A program made the position numbers and the translations under genes. Below are positions 8,400 to 15,972 of a DNA stretch of 34,120 bases, in pieces (the stretch's first letter is position 1; each line of letters begins with the position of its first letter). The notes below the pieces were generated by a model. It did not search any database. It was not told the DNA's origin and saw only the letters and a list, made by a program, of their open reading frames with translations. The stretch is from Modestobacter altitudinis (GTDB taxonomy: Bacteria; Actinomycetota; Actinomycetes; Mycobacteriales; Geodermatophilaceae), in assembly GCF_005930475.1 (NCBI RefSeq), contig NZ_SJEW01000055.1, positions 1-34,120 of the forward strand, read 5' to 3'.

Positions 8400-9812
8400 T
8401 CACTCGGTCGCCGGTCCGGTCGGCACGCCGCCGCCGACCACGTAGGTCCGGGCGTTGGTGAACTCCAGCGCGCCGGCCTCCCCGAGCTCGCGCCCGTAGC
8501 CGCTGCGCTTGGTCCCGCCGAAGGGCAGCCGGACGTCGGAGGCGACCACGGCGTTGACGAACAGCGCCCCGGAGGTGATCCGCCGGCCGACGGCCAGCGC
8601 GTGGCCGGGGTCCGCGCTCCACACGCTGGCCCCCAGCCCGTACCGGGTGCCGTCGGCCAGGCGCACCGCCTCGTCGTCGTCGGCCACCACGACCACCGCG
8701 GCGACCGGCCCGAACGTCTCCTCGGCCAGCACCGGCATGTCCAGGGTGACGTCGGTGACCACCGTGGGGGCGAAGAACGCGCCCGGCCCCGCCAGCGGTG
8801 CCCCGCCGGTCAGCACCCGGGCGCCGGCGGCGACCGACTCGTGGACCTGGCGCTCGAGGCCCTCGCGCAGGTCGGCGCGCGCCAACGGACCGACCTGCGT
8901 CGCCTCGTCGCGCGGGTCGCCGACCTGCAGCTCCCGCACGGCCTCGGTGAAGCGCGCGGTGAACTCCTCGGCGACGTCGGCGTGCACGACGAAGCGCTTG
9001 GCCGCCAGGCAGCTCTGCCCGGAGTTGAGGAACCGGCTGCGCACCGCACCGGCCACGGCGAGCTCCACGTCGGCGTCGGCGAGGACGACGAACGGGTCGG
9101 AACCGCCGAGCTCCAGCAGGCTCTTCTTGACGGCCCGCCCGGCCGCCGCCGCGACGGCGGCACCGGCCCGCTCGCTGCCGGTGAGGCTGACCGCGGCGAC
9201 CCGGTCGTCCTCGATGAGCACCCGGCTCACCTCCGGCACGTCGTCCTCGGCCACCACGACGCTGCGGAGGACGTCCGCGGGCAGGCCGGCGTCGCGGAGC
9301 ACCCGCTCGATCGCGAGCGCGCAGCCGGTCACGTTCGGGGAGTGCTTGAGGACCGCCGTGTTGCCGGCCAGCAGGGTCGGGGCGGCGAACCGGAGCACCT
9401 GCCAGAACGGGAAGTTCCACGGCATCACGGCCAGGACGACACCGATCGGTTCCTGGGCCACCCAGCTGCGCTGGTGCCCGCCGGTGTCGACCGGCCGCGC
9501 GGCGAGGAACGCCGGCCCGTACTCGGCGTAGAAGTCGCAGGCGGTCGCGGACTTCTCCACCTCGGCCCGGGCCTCACCGATCGGCTTGCCCATCTCCGCG
9601 GTCATCAGCGCGGCGAGCTCGGCGGACTCCTTGCGCAGCTGCGCACCGATCGCCCGGACGAGCTCGGCGCGCTCCTCGACCGGCCGCGCGGCCCAGGCGG
9701 GCTGGGCGGCGTGCACGCCGGCGAGGACGGTCAGCACCTCGTCGACCCCGGCCGCCGGGTAGGTGGCCAGCACCTGTCCGGTGGCCGGGTCGACGGTGGT
9801 GACCTCAGGCAT
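8400..9812 (-). CDS. NAD(P)-dependent aldehyde dehydrogenase, succinate-semialdehyde type
   Basis: This 470-residue ALDH-superfamily enzyme oxidises an aldehyde to the carboxylate. It has the N-terminal cofactor domain with MPWNFPFWQVLRFAAPTLLAGNTAVLKHS, the glutamate motif LLELGGSDPFV (Glu about residue 233) and the catalytic cysteine in NSGQSCLAAKR (about residue 267). The catalytic Glu marks it as a hydrolytic, non-CoA ALDH. Overall it resembles short succinate-semialdehyde dehydrogenases such as the GabD2/YneI group, but substrate choice is inference. It is the last gene of the leftward operon and its ATG overlaps the monooxygenase stop by 8 bp (ATGCCTGA). In context it probably oxidises an aldehyde released by the upstream enzymes. 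Confidence 0.9.
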   Translation of the reverse strand: MPEVTTVDPATGQVLATYPAAGVDEVLTVLAGVHAAQPAWAARPVEERAELVRAIGAQLRKESAELAALMTAEMGKPIGEARAEVEKSATACDFYAEYGPAFLAARPVDTGGHQRSWVAQEPIGVVLAVMPWNFPFWQVLRFAAPTLLAGNTAVLKHSPNVTGCALAIERVLRDAGLPADVLRSVVVAEDDVPEVSRVLIEDDRVAAVSLTGSERAGAAVAAAAGRAVKKSLLELGGSDPFVVLADADVELAVAGAVRSRFLNSGQSCLAAKRFVVHADVAEEFTARFTEAVRELQVGDPRDEATQVGPLARADLREGLERQVHESVAAGARVLTGGAPLAGPGAFFAPTVVTDVTLDMPVLAEETFGPVAAVVVVADDDEAVRLADGTRYGLGASVWSADPGHALAVGRRITSGALFVNAVVASDVRLPFGGTKRSGYGRELGEAGALEFTNARTYVVGGGVPTGPATE

Positions 9813-10098
9813 CGATCGTTTCGTAGGTCTTCACACTGCGCTCGGCCAGGTACTCGAGGACGTAGCCGAACACGTTCTCCTGGAAGTGCGGCGTCGCCTT
9901 GTGGTCCTCGTAGGCCTGCGCGTCGGCGTACTGCTCGTACAGGAAGAACGTCTCCGGGTCCTCGGGGTTGACCTGGGCCTGGTAGAAGACGTTGCCCGGC
10001 TCCGCCCGGGACAGCGGCGTCATCTTCCTGATCACCTCGGTGACCCGCTCGGCCTCTCCGGGCTTGGCCTTCCAGGTGGCTGCGACGACGAACGCCAT
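9805..10098 (-). CDS. ABM-domain (antibiotic biosynthesis/quinol monooxygenase-like) protein
   Basis: This 97-residue protein has the ferredoxin-like ABM fold. It starts MAFVVAATWKAKPGEAERV and contains the diagnostic FFLYEQYADAQAYEDHKATPHF segment in the middle. The family includes YgiN-type quinol monooxygenases and cofactor-free oxygenases, but also proteins of unknown function and heme-degrading members. Here it sits between an FAH-family hydrolase (1-base gap) and an aldehyde dehydrogenase (8-bp overlap) in one tight operon. A role in oxidising a quinol-like or aromatic intermediate is therefore plausible but not shown. No signal peptide is visible, so it should be cytoplasmic. Confidence 0.85.
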   Translation of the reverse strand: MAFVVAATWKAKPGEAERVTEVIRKMTPLSRAEPGNVFYQAQVNPEDPETFFLYEQYADAQAYEDHKATPHFQENVFGYVLEYLAERSVKTYETIDA

Positions 10099-10099
10099 G

Positions 10100-10951
10100 T
10101 CAGTGGTCCTTCCGGTCAGGTGTTCCGACGGTGTTGCGCAGGACGCCGATCGGGCCGGCCTCCATCTCGATGACGTCCCCGGGCTGGATCCAGCGGTCCA
10201 GCTCGAGCCCGGAGCCGCCGGTCGCGGTGCCCGAGCCGAGCACCTCGCCCGGGAGCAGAGTCTGGTCCTGGGACGCGTAGGCGACCAGGTCGCCGAACGT
10301 GTGGTGCATGGCCGCGACGCGGTCCCCGCCCCACCGCTCGCCGTTGACCCGGACCTCGAGCTCGAGGGTGTCCAGGTCGACCTCGTCGGGGGTGGCGATG
10401 CACGGGCCGAGGGCGTTGGAGCCGTCCCACTCCTTGGCCTTCGCGGGGCCCATGCCGATCGGCAGCTCGCGGCGCTGCACGTCGCGGGCGGACACGTCGT
10501 TCCAGATCGTGAAGCCGAAGACGACGTCGAGCCAGTCCTCGGCCGGCACGTCCCGCGCGGCCCGCCCGATGACCGCGGCCAGCTCCAGCTCGTGGTCGAG
10601 CTGGGAGCTGTAGGAGGGCCAGGCCAGCACCGTGTCCGGGCCGGTCACCGTCGTCCCCATGCTGCGGTAGAAGACCGGCACGTCGTACCACTCGGCCGGG
10701 ACCTCGCGGCCCAGGTTGCGGTAGGCGTTGAGCAGGTGCCCCTCGAAGGCCAGGAAGTCGCGGAAGGAGCGCGGGACCAGCGGGGCGAGCAGCCGGCCGC
10801 CCGGCACCGCCCGCTCCGCCGCGATCGGCGCGCCGGCCTCGATGAAGGCCACCATGTCGCCGTCGAAGCCGACGTCGAGCACGGTGTCGCCGTCCAGCCG
10901 TCCCACCCGGGGGGCGGCACCGTCCGGGGACGCGAAGGTCACGAACCGCAC
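10100..10951 (-). CDS. Fumarylacetoacetate hydrolase (FAH) family protein
   Basis: This 283-residue cytoplasmic enzyme belongs to the FAH fold family, which performs metal-dependent C-C bond hydrolysis, decarboxylation or hydration of oxo-acids. It begins VRFVTFASPDGAAP. The metal-binding pattern is visible as LDHELELAAVIG (paired Glu) and then VSARDVQRRE (Asp), followed by the lid/core sequence IGMGPAKAKEWDGSNALGP and the C-terminal GSGTATGGSGLEL. GTG 10951 is taken as the start because it lies 2 bases after the stop of the ATP-grasp gene. The longer upstream reading is only shadow. Many FAH proteins act on ring-cleavage products, which fits the neighbours, but the reaction cannot be assigned from sequence. 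Confidence 0.9.
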   Translation of the reverse strand: MRFVTFASPDGAAPRVGRLDGDTVLDVGFDGDMVAFIEAGAPIAAERAVPGGRLLAPLVPRSFRDFLAFEGHLLNAYRNLGREVPAEWYDVPVFYRSMGTTVTGPDTVLAWPSYSSQLDHELELAAVIGRAARDVPAEDWLDVVFGFTIWNDVSARDVQRRELPIGMGPAKAKEWDGSNALGPCIATPDEVDLDTLELEVRVNGERWGGDRVAAMHHTFGDLVAYASQDQTLLPGEVLGSGTATGGSGLELDRWIQPGDVIEMEAGPIGVLRNTVGTPDRKDH

Positions 10952-10953
10952 GG

Positions 10954-11820
10954 TCAGATGGTGGTGATCGGCCGCGACTGCAGCAGGTAGAGGTCGCCGG
11001 CGGCGTCGAAGGCCCACTCGATGTCCTGCGGCTGCCCGTGCAGACCGGCGAGCGTGAGCCCCATCTGCGCCAGGGCGACGCACTCGCCGTCGTCCAGCAC
11101 CCGCACGTCGTCCACGATCTTGGACTTCTTGACCTGGCCGGAGCGGGAGAGGGTGTAGTTGTCCGGGGTGGTCTCGCCGGAGACGACGGCCTCGCCCAGC
11201 CCGCGGGCCGCCTCGACGACCATCCGGTCCTTGCGGCCGTGCACCGGGTCGACGGTGAACATGACGCCGGACTTCTGGCTGTCCACCATCTGCTGGACGA
11301 CGACGGCCATCGCGACGTCCTCCAGCGACCCCTTCTCCTGCCGGTAGAACACGGCCCGGTCGGTGAAGAAGGACAGCCAGCACTCGACCACGTGGTGCAG
11401 CACCGACTCGAGGCCGTCGGTGTTGAGGAAGGTCTCCTGCTGGCCGGCGTAGCTGGCGCCCGCGGAGTCCTCGGCGCAGGCCGAGGAGCGGACGGCGACC
11501 AGCCCGGTCAGCTTCGCGTACTCCGCCTCGATGAGCTCGCGGGGCGGGTGGGCGGCGGCCACCAGCGCACGGGCGGCCTCGACGTCCTTGGCCCGCATCG
11601 CGTCGCGCAGCGCGTCGGCATCGACCGCGGCCTCGAAGGCCGCCGAGGTGATGACGAACCCGGGCGGGACGGGCAGCCCCTCGGCGGTCATGGTGGCCAG
11701 GCTCGCGCCCTTGCCGCCGGTCAGCTCGACCTGCTGGCAGCGCGGGTCGGCGAACGGCAGCACCAGCGGGGCGTCCGTCGGCACGGTGGTCTCCTCGGTC
11801 GGAGGCAGGGTGGCGGTCAT
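10954..11820 (-). CDS. PEP synthase-like ATP-grasp subunit (PEP/pyruvate-binding domain), small subunit of split phosphotransferase
   Basis: This 288-residue protein corresponds to the N-terminal nucleotide-binding domain of PEP synthase/PPDK. Motifs in order are GGKGASLATMTAEGLPVPPGF, AVRSSACAEDSAGASYAGQQ, SGVMFTVDP, a GLGEAVVSGETTPDN segment and the closing IEWAFD...LLQSRPIT. It should bind ATP and pyrophosphorylate a histidine on its partner. It ends after the ATP-grasp domain, with no swivel or PEP-binding domain. Those functions must come from the upstream gene, whose stop codon overlaps this ATG by one base (TGATG). This is the same split seen in phenylphosphate synthase of anaerobic phenol degraders and, as I recall, in the acetovanillone-phosphorylating systems (AcvAB, HpeHI). 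The acceptor is unknown. Confidence 0.86.
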   Translation of the reverse strand: MTATLPPTEETTVPTDAPLVLPFADPRCQQVELTGGKGASLATMTAEGLPVPPGFVITSAAFEAAVDADALRDAMRAKDVEAARALVAAAHPPRELIEAEYAKLTGLVAVRSSACAEDSAGASYAGQQETFLNTDGLESVLHHVVECWLSFFTDRAVFYRQEKGSLEDVAMAVVVQQMVDSQKSGVMFTVDPVHGRKDRMVVEAARGLGEAVVSGETTPDNYTLSRSGQVKKSKIVDDVRVLDDGECVALAQMGLTLAGLHGQPQDIEWAFDAAGDLYLLQSRPITTI

Positions 11821-13586
11821 CAGAGCGCACCGACCGGGGCCGGCGCGGGGACGTCGCCGAGGATCTCGACCCGCCCGGTGGAGCCGTTGACCCGGACCCG
11901 GTCCCCGGTCTTGATCCGGCGGGTGGCGTCGGAGGTGCCGACGACGGCCGGGATGCCGAACTCGCGGGAGACGACGGCGGGGTGCGAGGCCATGCCGCCG
12001 GCATCGGTGACCAGGCCGGAGATCTTGGTGAACAGGACGACCCAGGACGGGCTGGTCATCCGGCAGATGATGATCTCGTCGCGCTGCACCTCGCCGAACT
12101 GCTCGGCGGAGAGCACGACGCGGGCAGTGCCCTCGACGATGCCGGCGGAGGCCGGCAGGCCGGGGATCTCGGCGTCGTGCGAGGGCGCCGGCCGGTTCAG
12201 CTTCTCCGGGAAGGCCCACAGCGACCAGTACGGGAAGCTCACCTGGTCGGCGGTGGCGGTGCCGATCCAGTCCCGCGGCCGCACCTCGTAGGCGTCCTCG
12301 CGGGCGTCCCGGCGGTCGCCGACGAGCTCCTTCGCGTCGAAGGAGTTGCTGCCGGCCATCAGCCGGCGCAGCTCGTTGTACTTGAGGTACATGACGTCCT
12401 CGGCGTCGTCGAGCCGACCGTCGGCGACCAGCTTCCGGCCGATCGCCACGAGCACCAGCCGCACCCGGGCGTTGGTGCCCTGGTCGATGTAGAAGTGGTG
12501 GTCGGGGGTCAGCGGGTTCATCCGCAGGCTGAGCTCGAGGGCCCGCTCCAGCTCCTCGCGGGCCGGCCCGGGCTCGACACCCTCGAACACCTCGGCCTTG
12601 GCCTTCGCCAGGTCGTCGGCGACGGCCTGCAGCTCGGCCGGGTAGTCGTAGTCGCTCTCCAGGTAGCCGCGGATCGCCTCGACGATCGGTGCCGGGTCCT
12701 CCAGCCACGTCCGGAACGAGAACTCGTGGGCGTACATCGACTTGTAGCCGAAGGTCTGCTGGTAGGGCTCGACGTGCTCGGCGATGAAGGTGCGGCCGGC
12801 CTCGGTGCCCTCCAGCGCCCGCAGGACGTCGCCGGCGGTGGCCTTCTCGAAGGCGCGGGCGACCTCGCCCTGCTCCTTGGCCACCAGCTCCTTGATCTTC
12901 CAGAGCTCCTCGATGGAGTCCCAGTTGCGGTTCTCCGTGGAGCTCTGCAGCCGGCCCATCAGCGCGGAGTGGTCCCCCTCGCCCTTTGCGGCGGCGACCG
13001 CGGCGTTCAGCGCCAGGGTCGAGGAGAACTGGGCGAAGTTGAGCACCCAGTGGATCTGCCAGTGCCGGTCGTGCATGTCGATCGCGTCTTCGAGCAGGAT
13101 CGCGAGCTCCACCAGGCTGGCGCCGTCGTGGTCGTAGGAGTCGAAGCGGACGAAGTTGCGCTCCATCTCCGGGCGCAGCCGGTCGCGCCACCAGACGAGG
13201 AAGTGCTCGGCGTAGTAGGGGAGCGTCCAGCCCATGTAGGCGCCCAGCTCGGCCGGGTCCTCGCCGTCCAGCGGTACCCGCGGGGTGTACCGGGCGCCGT
13301 ACTCCGACGCCTCCGCGGACAGCCCCGGGGTCGCCGGGATGGCCGCTGTGTACACGTAGCCGTTGACGACCTTGGAGATCCAGTCGGAGGCGAACGGCGT
13401 GCCGAAGCGCCGGAACATGTAGTCGCACTTGAGCCACCAGCCGCCGATGTCGGCGTACATGGGGGAGATCGGGTTGGGGATGTGCAGGTCGTCGTGCACC
13501 CAGAAGAGCTCCTCCTGGCCCTCATCCCACTGCACCGGGAACTCGTCGTCCCCGTGGAAGGTCGCCAGGACCGTGTCGTCGCTCAT
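11820..13586 (-). CDS. PEP-utilising-enzyme swivel protein, large subunit of split phosphotransferase
   Basis: This 588-residue protein ends in the mobile phosphohistidine domain of PEP-utilising enzymes. The segment LVTDAGGMASHPAVVSRE carries the likely phospho-acceptor histidine at about residue 535, followed by FGIPAVVGTSDA. The first 480 or so residues are mostly helical, rich in Trp/Tyr and acidic residues, and would be the acceptor-substrate domain, as in the middle domain of rifampin phosphotransferase or the 70-kDa subunit of phenylphosphate synthase. The C-terminal PEP-binding TIM barrel of true PEP synthase is absent, so pyruvate is not the likely acceptor. ATG 13586 is chosen because GGAG lies just upstream and it begins MSDDTVLATFHGDDEF. 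Upstream in-frame starts would lie beyond the promoter/operator. It is the first gene of the leftward operon. Confidence 0.82.
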   Translation of the reverse strand: MSDDTVLATFHGDDEFPVQWDEGQEELFWVHDDLHIPNPISPMYADIGGWWLKCDYMFRRFGTPFASDWISKVVNGYVYTAAIPATPGLSAEASEYGARYTPRVPLDGEDPAELGAYMGWTLPYYAEHFLVWWRDRLRPEMERNFVRFDSYDHDGASLVELAILLEDAIDMHDRHWQIHWVLNFAQFSSTLALNAAVAAAKGEGDHSALMGRLQSSTENRNWDSIEELWKIKELVAKEQGEVARAFEKATAGDVLRALEGTEAGRTFIAEHVEPYQQTFGYKSMYAHEFSFRTWLEDPAPIVEAIRGYLESDYDYPAELQAVADDLAKAKAEVFEGVEPGPAREELERALELSLRMNPLTPDHHFYIDQGTNARVRLVLVAIGRKLVADGRLDDAEDVMYLKYNELRRLMAGSNSFDAKELVGDRRDAREDAYEVRPRDWIGTATADQVSFPYWSLWAFPEKLNRPAPSHDAEIPGLPASAGIVEGTARVVLSAEQFGEVQRDEIIICRMTSPSWVVLFTKISGLVTDAGGMASHPAVVSREFGIPAVVGTSDATRRIKTGDRVRVNGSTGRVEILGDVPAPAPVGAL

Positions 13587-13667
13587 GCCCACTCCGTCGT
13601 GAGTCGTGGTCGGGTGCCGTACCGGCGCACACGTCCACCGGGAGCCTCGAGTGGCTCGCGCGGCGAA

Positions 13668-13705
13668 CAATCGATAATCAAGCAGATGGGTGTGACGCAC
13701 GTCAA
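13668..13705 (-). promoter_or_regulatory. Promoter with partial GntR-type operator for the leftward catabolic operon
   Basis: On the minus strand TTGACG (13705-13700) is followed after 18 bases by TTGATT (13681-13676). Overlapping the -10 is CAATCGATAATCAA (13668-13681), which contains the CGAT-N-ATC core of the operator found upstream of livH and the substrate-binding protein gene. One half-site is strong and the other weak. The start codon is about 90 bases further downstream. Regulation by one or both nearby GntR proteins is inferred. Confidence 0.55.
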
Positions 13706-13766
13706 CCCTCTCCGGTGATGCAGGTCGCACGGGCGTCGGGGGGCCGGCTGCCGGGTGTGTTGCGGC

Positions 13767-13803
13767 TTGACAGCGCCCGGAATCCCGGGGCTCACTATCG
13801 ATG
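13767..13803 (+). promoter_or_regulatory. Candidate promoter and operator half-site for the first GntR gene
   Basis: A consensus -35 TTGACA lies at 13767-13772. The best -10 candidates 18-20 bases on are weak (CTCACT/CACTAT). TATCGATGA (13796-13804) carries a single ATCGAT half-site in the place where the other promoters have a full operator, which would fit autoregulation. The -10 assignment is uncertain. Confidence 0.38.
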
Positions 13804-13845
13804 ACCGCGGCGTCCCAGCGGAGTCGATCGATGAGAGGGGTCCGC

Positions 13846-14535
13846 ATGGCACCGGCGCCGCAGCGTCCCGTCCTGCTCCGCGAGGCGATCAAGGAGCGCA
13901 TCGTCGAGCGCATCCTGGACGGGACCTACGGGCCCGGGGAGCGCATCGTGGAGAGCGCCGTCGCCGCGGAGTTCGGCGTCAGCCAGGCCCCGGTCCGGGA
14001 GGCACTGCGCGACCTCGAGGCGATGCGCTTCGTCGAGTCCCAGCCGCACCGCGGTGCGCGGGTGCGCGAGGTGAGCACCGAGGAGCTCGTCCAGATCTAC
14101 CCGGTCCGGGCGGCGCTGGAGGAGGTCGCGGGCCGGGAGGCCGCGCCGCGGATCACCGCCGACGAGCTCGCGCTGCTCGGCGAGGAGCTGGCCGGCATGC
14201 GCCGCGCCGCCGATGCCGGCGACCTGCACGCGCTGATGGTCCACGACACCCGCTTCCACGAGGTGATCGTCGAGGCGTCGGGCAACCAGGTGCTGCTCGA
14301 CGTCTGGCGGTCCCTGCGGGTGGAGGCCCGCAGCCTGGTCAGCGCGCTCAAGAGCCACTCCGACCTGCACTCCATCGCCGAGCTGCACCGGCCGGTGCTG
14401 CAGGCCGTGCAGTTCCGCGACCCCGAGTTCCTGGGTCGGGAGATGCGCGCCCACATCGAGTTCTTCGGCGCCTCGGTGATCAGCCACCTGCGCAAGGACG
14501 CCGCTCAGGCAGCTGTGGGCTCGACTCCCAGGTAG
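13846..14535 (+). CDS. GntR family regulator, FCD (FadR C-terminal domain) subfamily, copy 1
   Basis: This is a DNA-binding regulator of about 229 residues. The N-terminal winged helix (residues about 5-70) includes LREAIKERIVERILDGTYGPGERIVESAVA and the recognition-helix segment SQAPVREALRDLE. The C-terminal FCD ligand domain shows the metal/ligand residues HDTRFHE, ELHRPVL and RAHIEF. It is clearly paralogous to the second GntR gene at 20325, with SQAPVREALR identical, so both may bind the same operator. ATG 13846 is preferred because GAGAGGGG sits 5 bases upstream; earlier in-frame ATGs at 13801 and 13831 would overlap the operator half-site. Its 3' end overlaps the convergent livF by 31 bp. 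It probably responds to the catabolic substrate or an intermediate. Confidence 0.87.
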   Translation: MAPAPQRPVLLREAIKERIVERILDGTYGPGERIVESAVAAEFGVSQAPVREALRDLEAMRFVESQPHRGARVREVSTEELVQIYPVRAALEEVAGREAAPRITADELALLGEELAGMRRAADAGDLHALMVHDTRFHEVIVEASGNQVLLDVWRSLRVEARSLVSALKSHSDLHSIAELHRPVLQAVQFRDPEFLGREMRAHIEFFGASVISHLRKDAAQAAVGSTPR

Positions 14536-15230
14536 CGGCGCTGGGCGTCGGTGTCGGCGAGCAGCGCCGCCGAGGTGGTCTTCAGCGCCACCTCGCCGTG
14601 CACCATGACCAGCAGCCGGTCGGCCACGGCGGTGGCCATGCCGAGGTTCTGCTCCACCAGCAGCAGGGTGAGCCCCTCGGCGACCAGGGTGCGGCAGGTC
14701 TCGGTCAGCTGTTCCACGATCGCCGGCGCCAGCCCCTCGGAGGGCTCGTCCATCAGCAGCAGCTTCGGGTTGGTCAGCAGCGCCCGGCCGATGGCGAGCA
14801 TCTGCTGCTCACCGCCGGACAGCATCGCCGCGCTGACCTTCCGCCGCTCGGCCAGCCGCGGGTACAGGTCGTAGACGGCGTCGACCGTCCACTGCCCGCG
14901 GGTGGCCAGCGACCGGCTGAGCATCCGCAGGTGCTCGTCGGTGGTCAGCGACGGGAAGATCCGCCGACCCTGCGGCACGTAGGCGATGCCCCGGCGGCAG
15001 ATGTCGTAGGACGGCCGGCCCAGGATCTCCTCGCCGTCCAGCGTGATCGAGCCGCGCGCCGAGGGCGGCGTGATCCCCATGATCGCCTTGCACAGGGTGG
15101 ACTTCCCCATGCCGTTGCGGCCGACGATGCCGGTCGAGCGCTGCCCGACCGAGGCCGACAGCGCGTTCAGCACGTGCGCGCTGCCGTAGTGCGCGTCCAG
15201 GCCGGAGATCTCCAGCACCTGCTCAGACAT
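14505..15230 (-). CDS. livF: Branched-chain amino acid-type ABC transporter ATPase, LivF
   Basis: This 241-residue cytoplasmic ATPase belongs to an HAAT-family uptake system. It has Walker A GRNGMGKST, the Q-loop region YVPQGRRIFPSLTTDEHL typical of LivF, signature LSGGEQQ, Walker B LLLMDEPSEGL and the switch histidine position replaced by a Gln-containing LLVEQN, which is normal for LivF. It is the last gene of the leftward livHMGF operon and its ATG overlaps the livG stop by 8 bp. The final 31 bp overlap the convergent GntR gene. Despite the name, such transporters import many substrates, including aromatic acids, so the cargo is set by the binding protein at 22868. Confidence 0.93.
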   Translation of the reverse strand: MSEQVLEISGLDAHYGSAHVLNALSASVGQRSTGIVGRNGMGKSTLCKAIMGITPPSARGSITLDGEEILGRPSYDICRRGIAYVPQGRRIFPSLTTDEHLRMLSRSLATRGQWTVDAVYDLYPRLAERRKVSAAMLSGGEQQMLAIGRALLTNPKLLLMDEPSEGLAPAIVEQLTETCRTLVAEGLTLLLVEQNLGMATAVADRLLVMVHGEVALKTTSAALLADTDAQRRYLGVEPTAA

Positions 15231-15972
15231 GGGCCTTCCCCAGGTAGAGGTCGTGGACGCGCTGGTCTGCCCGGATCTCGGCCGGCGTGCCCTCCACGAT
15301 CACGACGCCGTCGTGCATCATCGTCACCCGCTCGGCCACGGTCAGTGCCACGTCCATGTCGTGCTCGATCAGCAGCAGGGTCACGTCCCGGTCCAGCGAC
15401 AGCAGCAGCGCGGTGAGCAGCTGCCGCTCCGCCCGGGACAGCCCGGCCGCCGGCTCGTCCAGCAGCAGCATCCGCGGCTCGGCGACCAGCGCCAGGCCGA
15501 TCTCCAGCTGCCGCTGCTCCCCGTGCGACAGGTCGCCGGCGAGGGTCTTCAGCCGGTCGGCCATGCCGACGCTCGCCGCGGTCCGCCGGGCCCGTTCCCG
15601 GGCCGCCCGGTCCCGGCCGGTGCGCACGAGGCGGAAGCGCCCGCCGTCCACACCGATCGCGGCCAGGTACAGGTTGTCCTCCACCGTCAGGCCGGTGAGC
15701 AGCCGGGAGGTCTGGAAGGTGCGGGACAGCCCCTGCCGGGTGCGCTGCCGGGCGCCCGAGGAGGTGACGTCGGCCCCGAACAGCTCGATGCTGCCCGAGG
15801 TCGGGGTGTCGGCCCCGGCGATGAGGTTGAACAGGGTCGACTTCCCCGCCCCGTTGGGCCCGAGCACCGCCCGGCGCTCCCCGGGGGCGATGTCGAGGTC
15901 GACGTCGCCGACCGCCACCACGCCGCCGAAGCGCCGGGTGAGGCCGCGGACGCGCAGCACCGGGTCGGTCAT
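15223..15972 (-). CDS. livG: Branched-chain amino acid-type ABC transporter ATPase, LivG
   Basis: This 249-residue ATPase partners LivF. It starts MTDPVLRVRGLTRRFGGVVAV, then Walker A GPNGAGKST, the LivG-type Q-loop QGLSRTFQTSRLL, an LSHGEQRQLEIG signature (His replaces the second Gly of LSGGQ, a common LivG variation) and Walker B MLLLDEPAAGLS with switch IEHDMD. ATG 15972 overlaps the livM stop by 4 bp (ATGA). The longer upstream reading in this frame is shadow of livM. Two different ATPases with two different permeases is the standard HAAT arrangement. Confidence 0.93.
   Translation of the reverse strand: MTDPVLRVRGLTRRFGGVVAVGDVDLDIAPGERRAVLGPNGAGKSTLFNLIAGADTPTSGSIELFGADVTSSGARQRTRQGLSRTFQTSRLLTGLTVEDNLYLAAIGVDGGRFRLVRTGRDRAARERARRTAASVGMADRLKTLAGDLSHGEQRQLEIGLALVAEPRMLLLDEPAAGLSRAERQLLTALLLSLDRDVTLLLIEHDMDVALTVAERVTMMHDGVVIVEGTPAEIRADQRVHDLYLGKAHV

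Noticed and set aside
5241-9971. A 1576-codon plus-strand open frame
   Set aside because: It runs antisense across lysX and the aldehyde dehydrogenase, has no domain-like sequence and is explained by third-position GC bias of the real genes.
10954-13586. Calling the pair a true PEP synthase or a rifampin phosphotransferase
   Set aside because: The PEP-binding barrel is missing, and the gene is split between ATP-grasp and acceptor domains, unlike single-chain rifampin phosphotransferase; the operon context is catabolic.
11982-13718. A 578-codon plus-strand open frame
   Set aside because: It is antisense to the swivel-domain gene, which has a clear phosphohistidine motif on the other strand.
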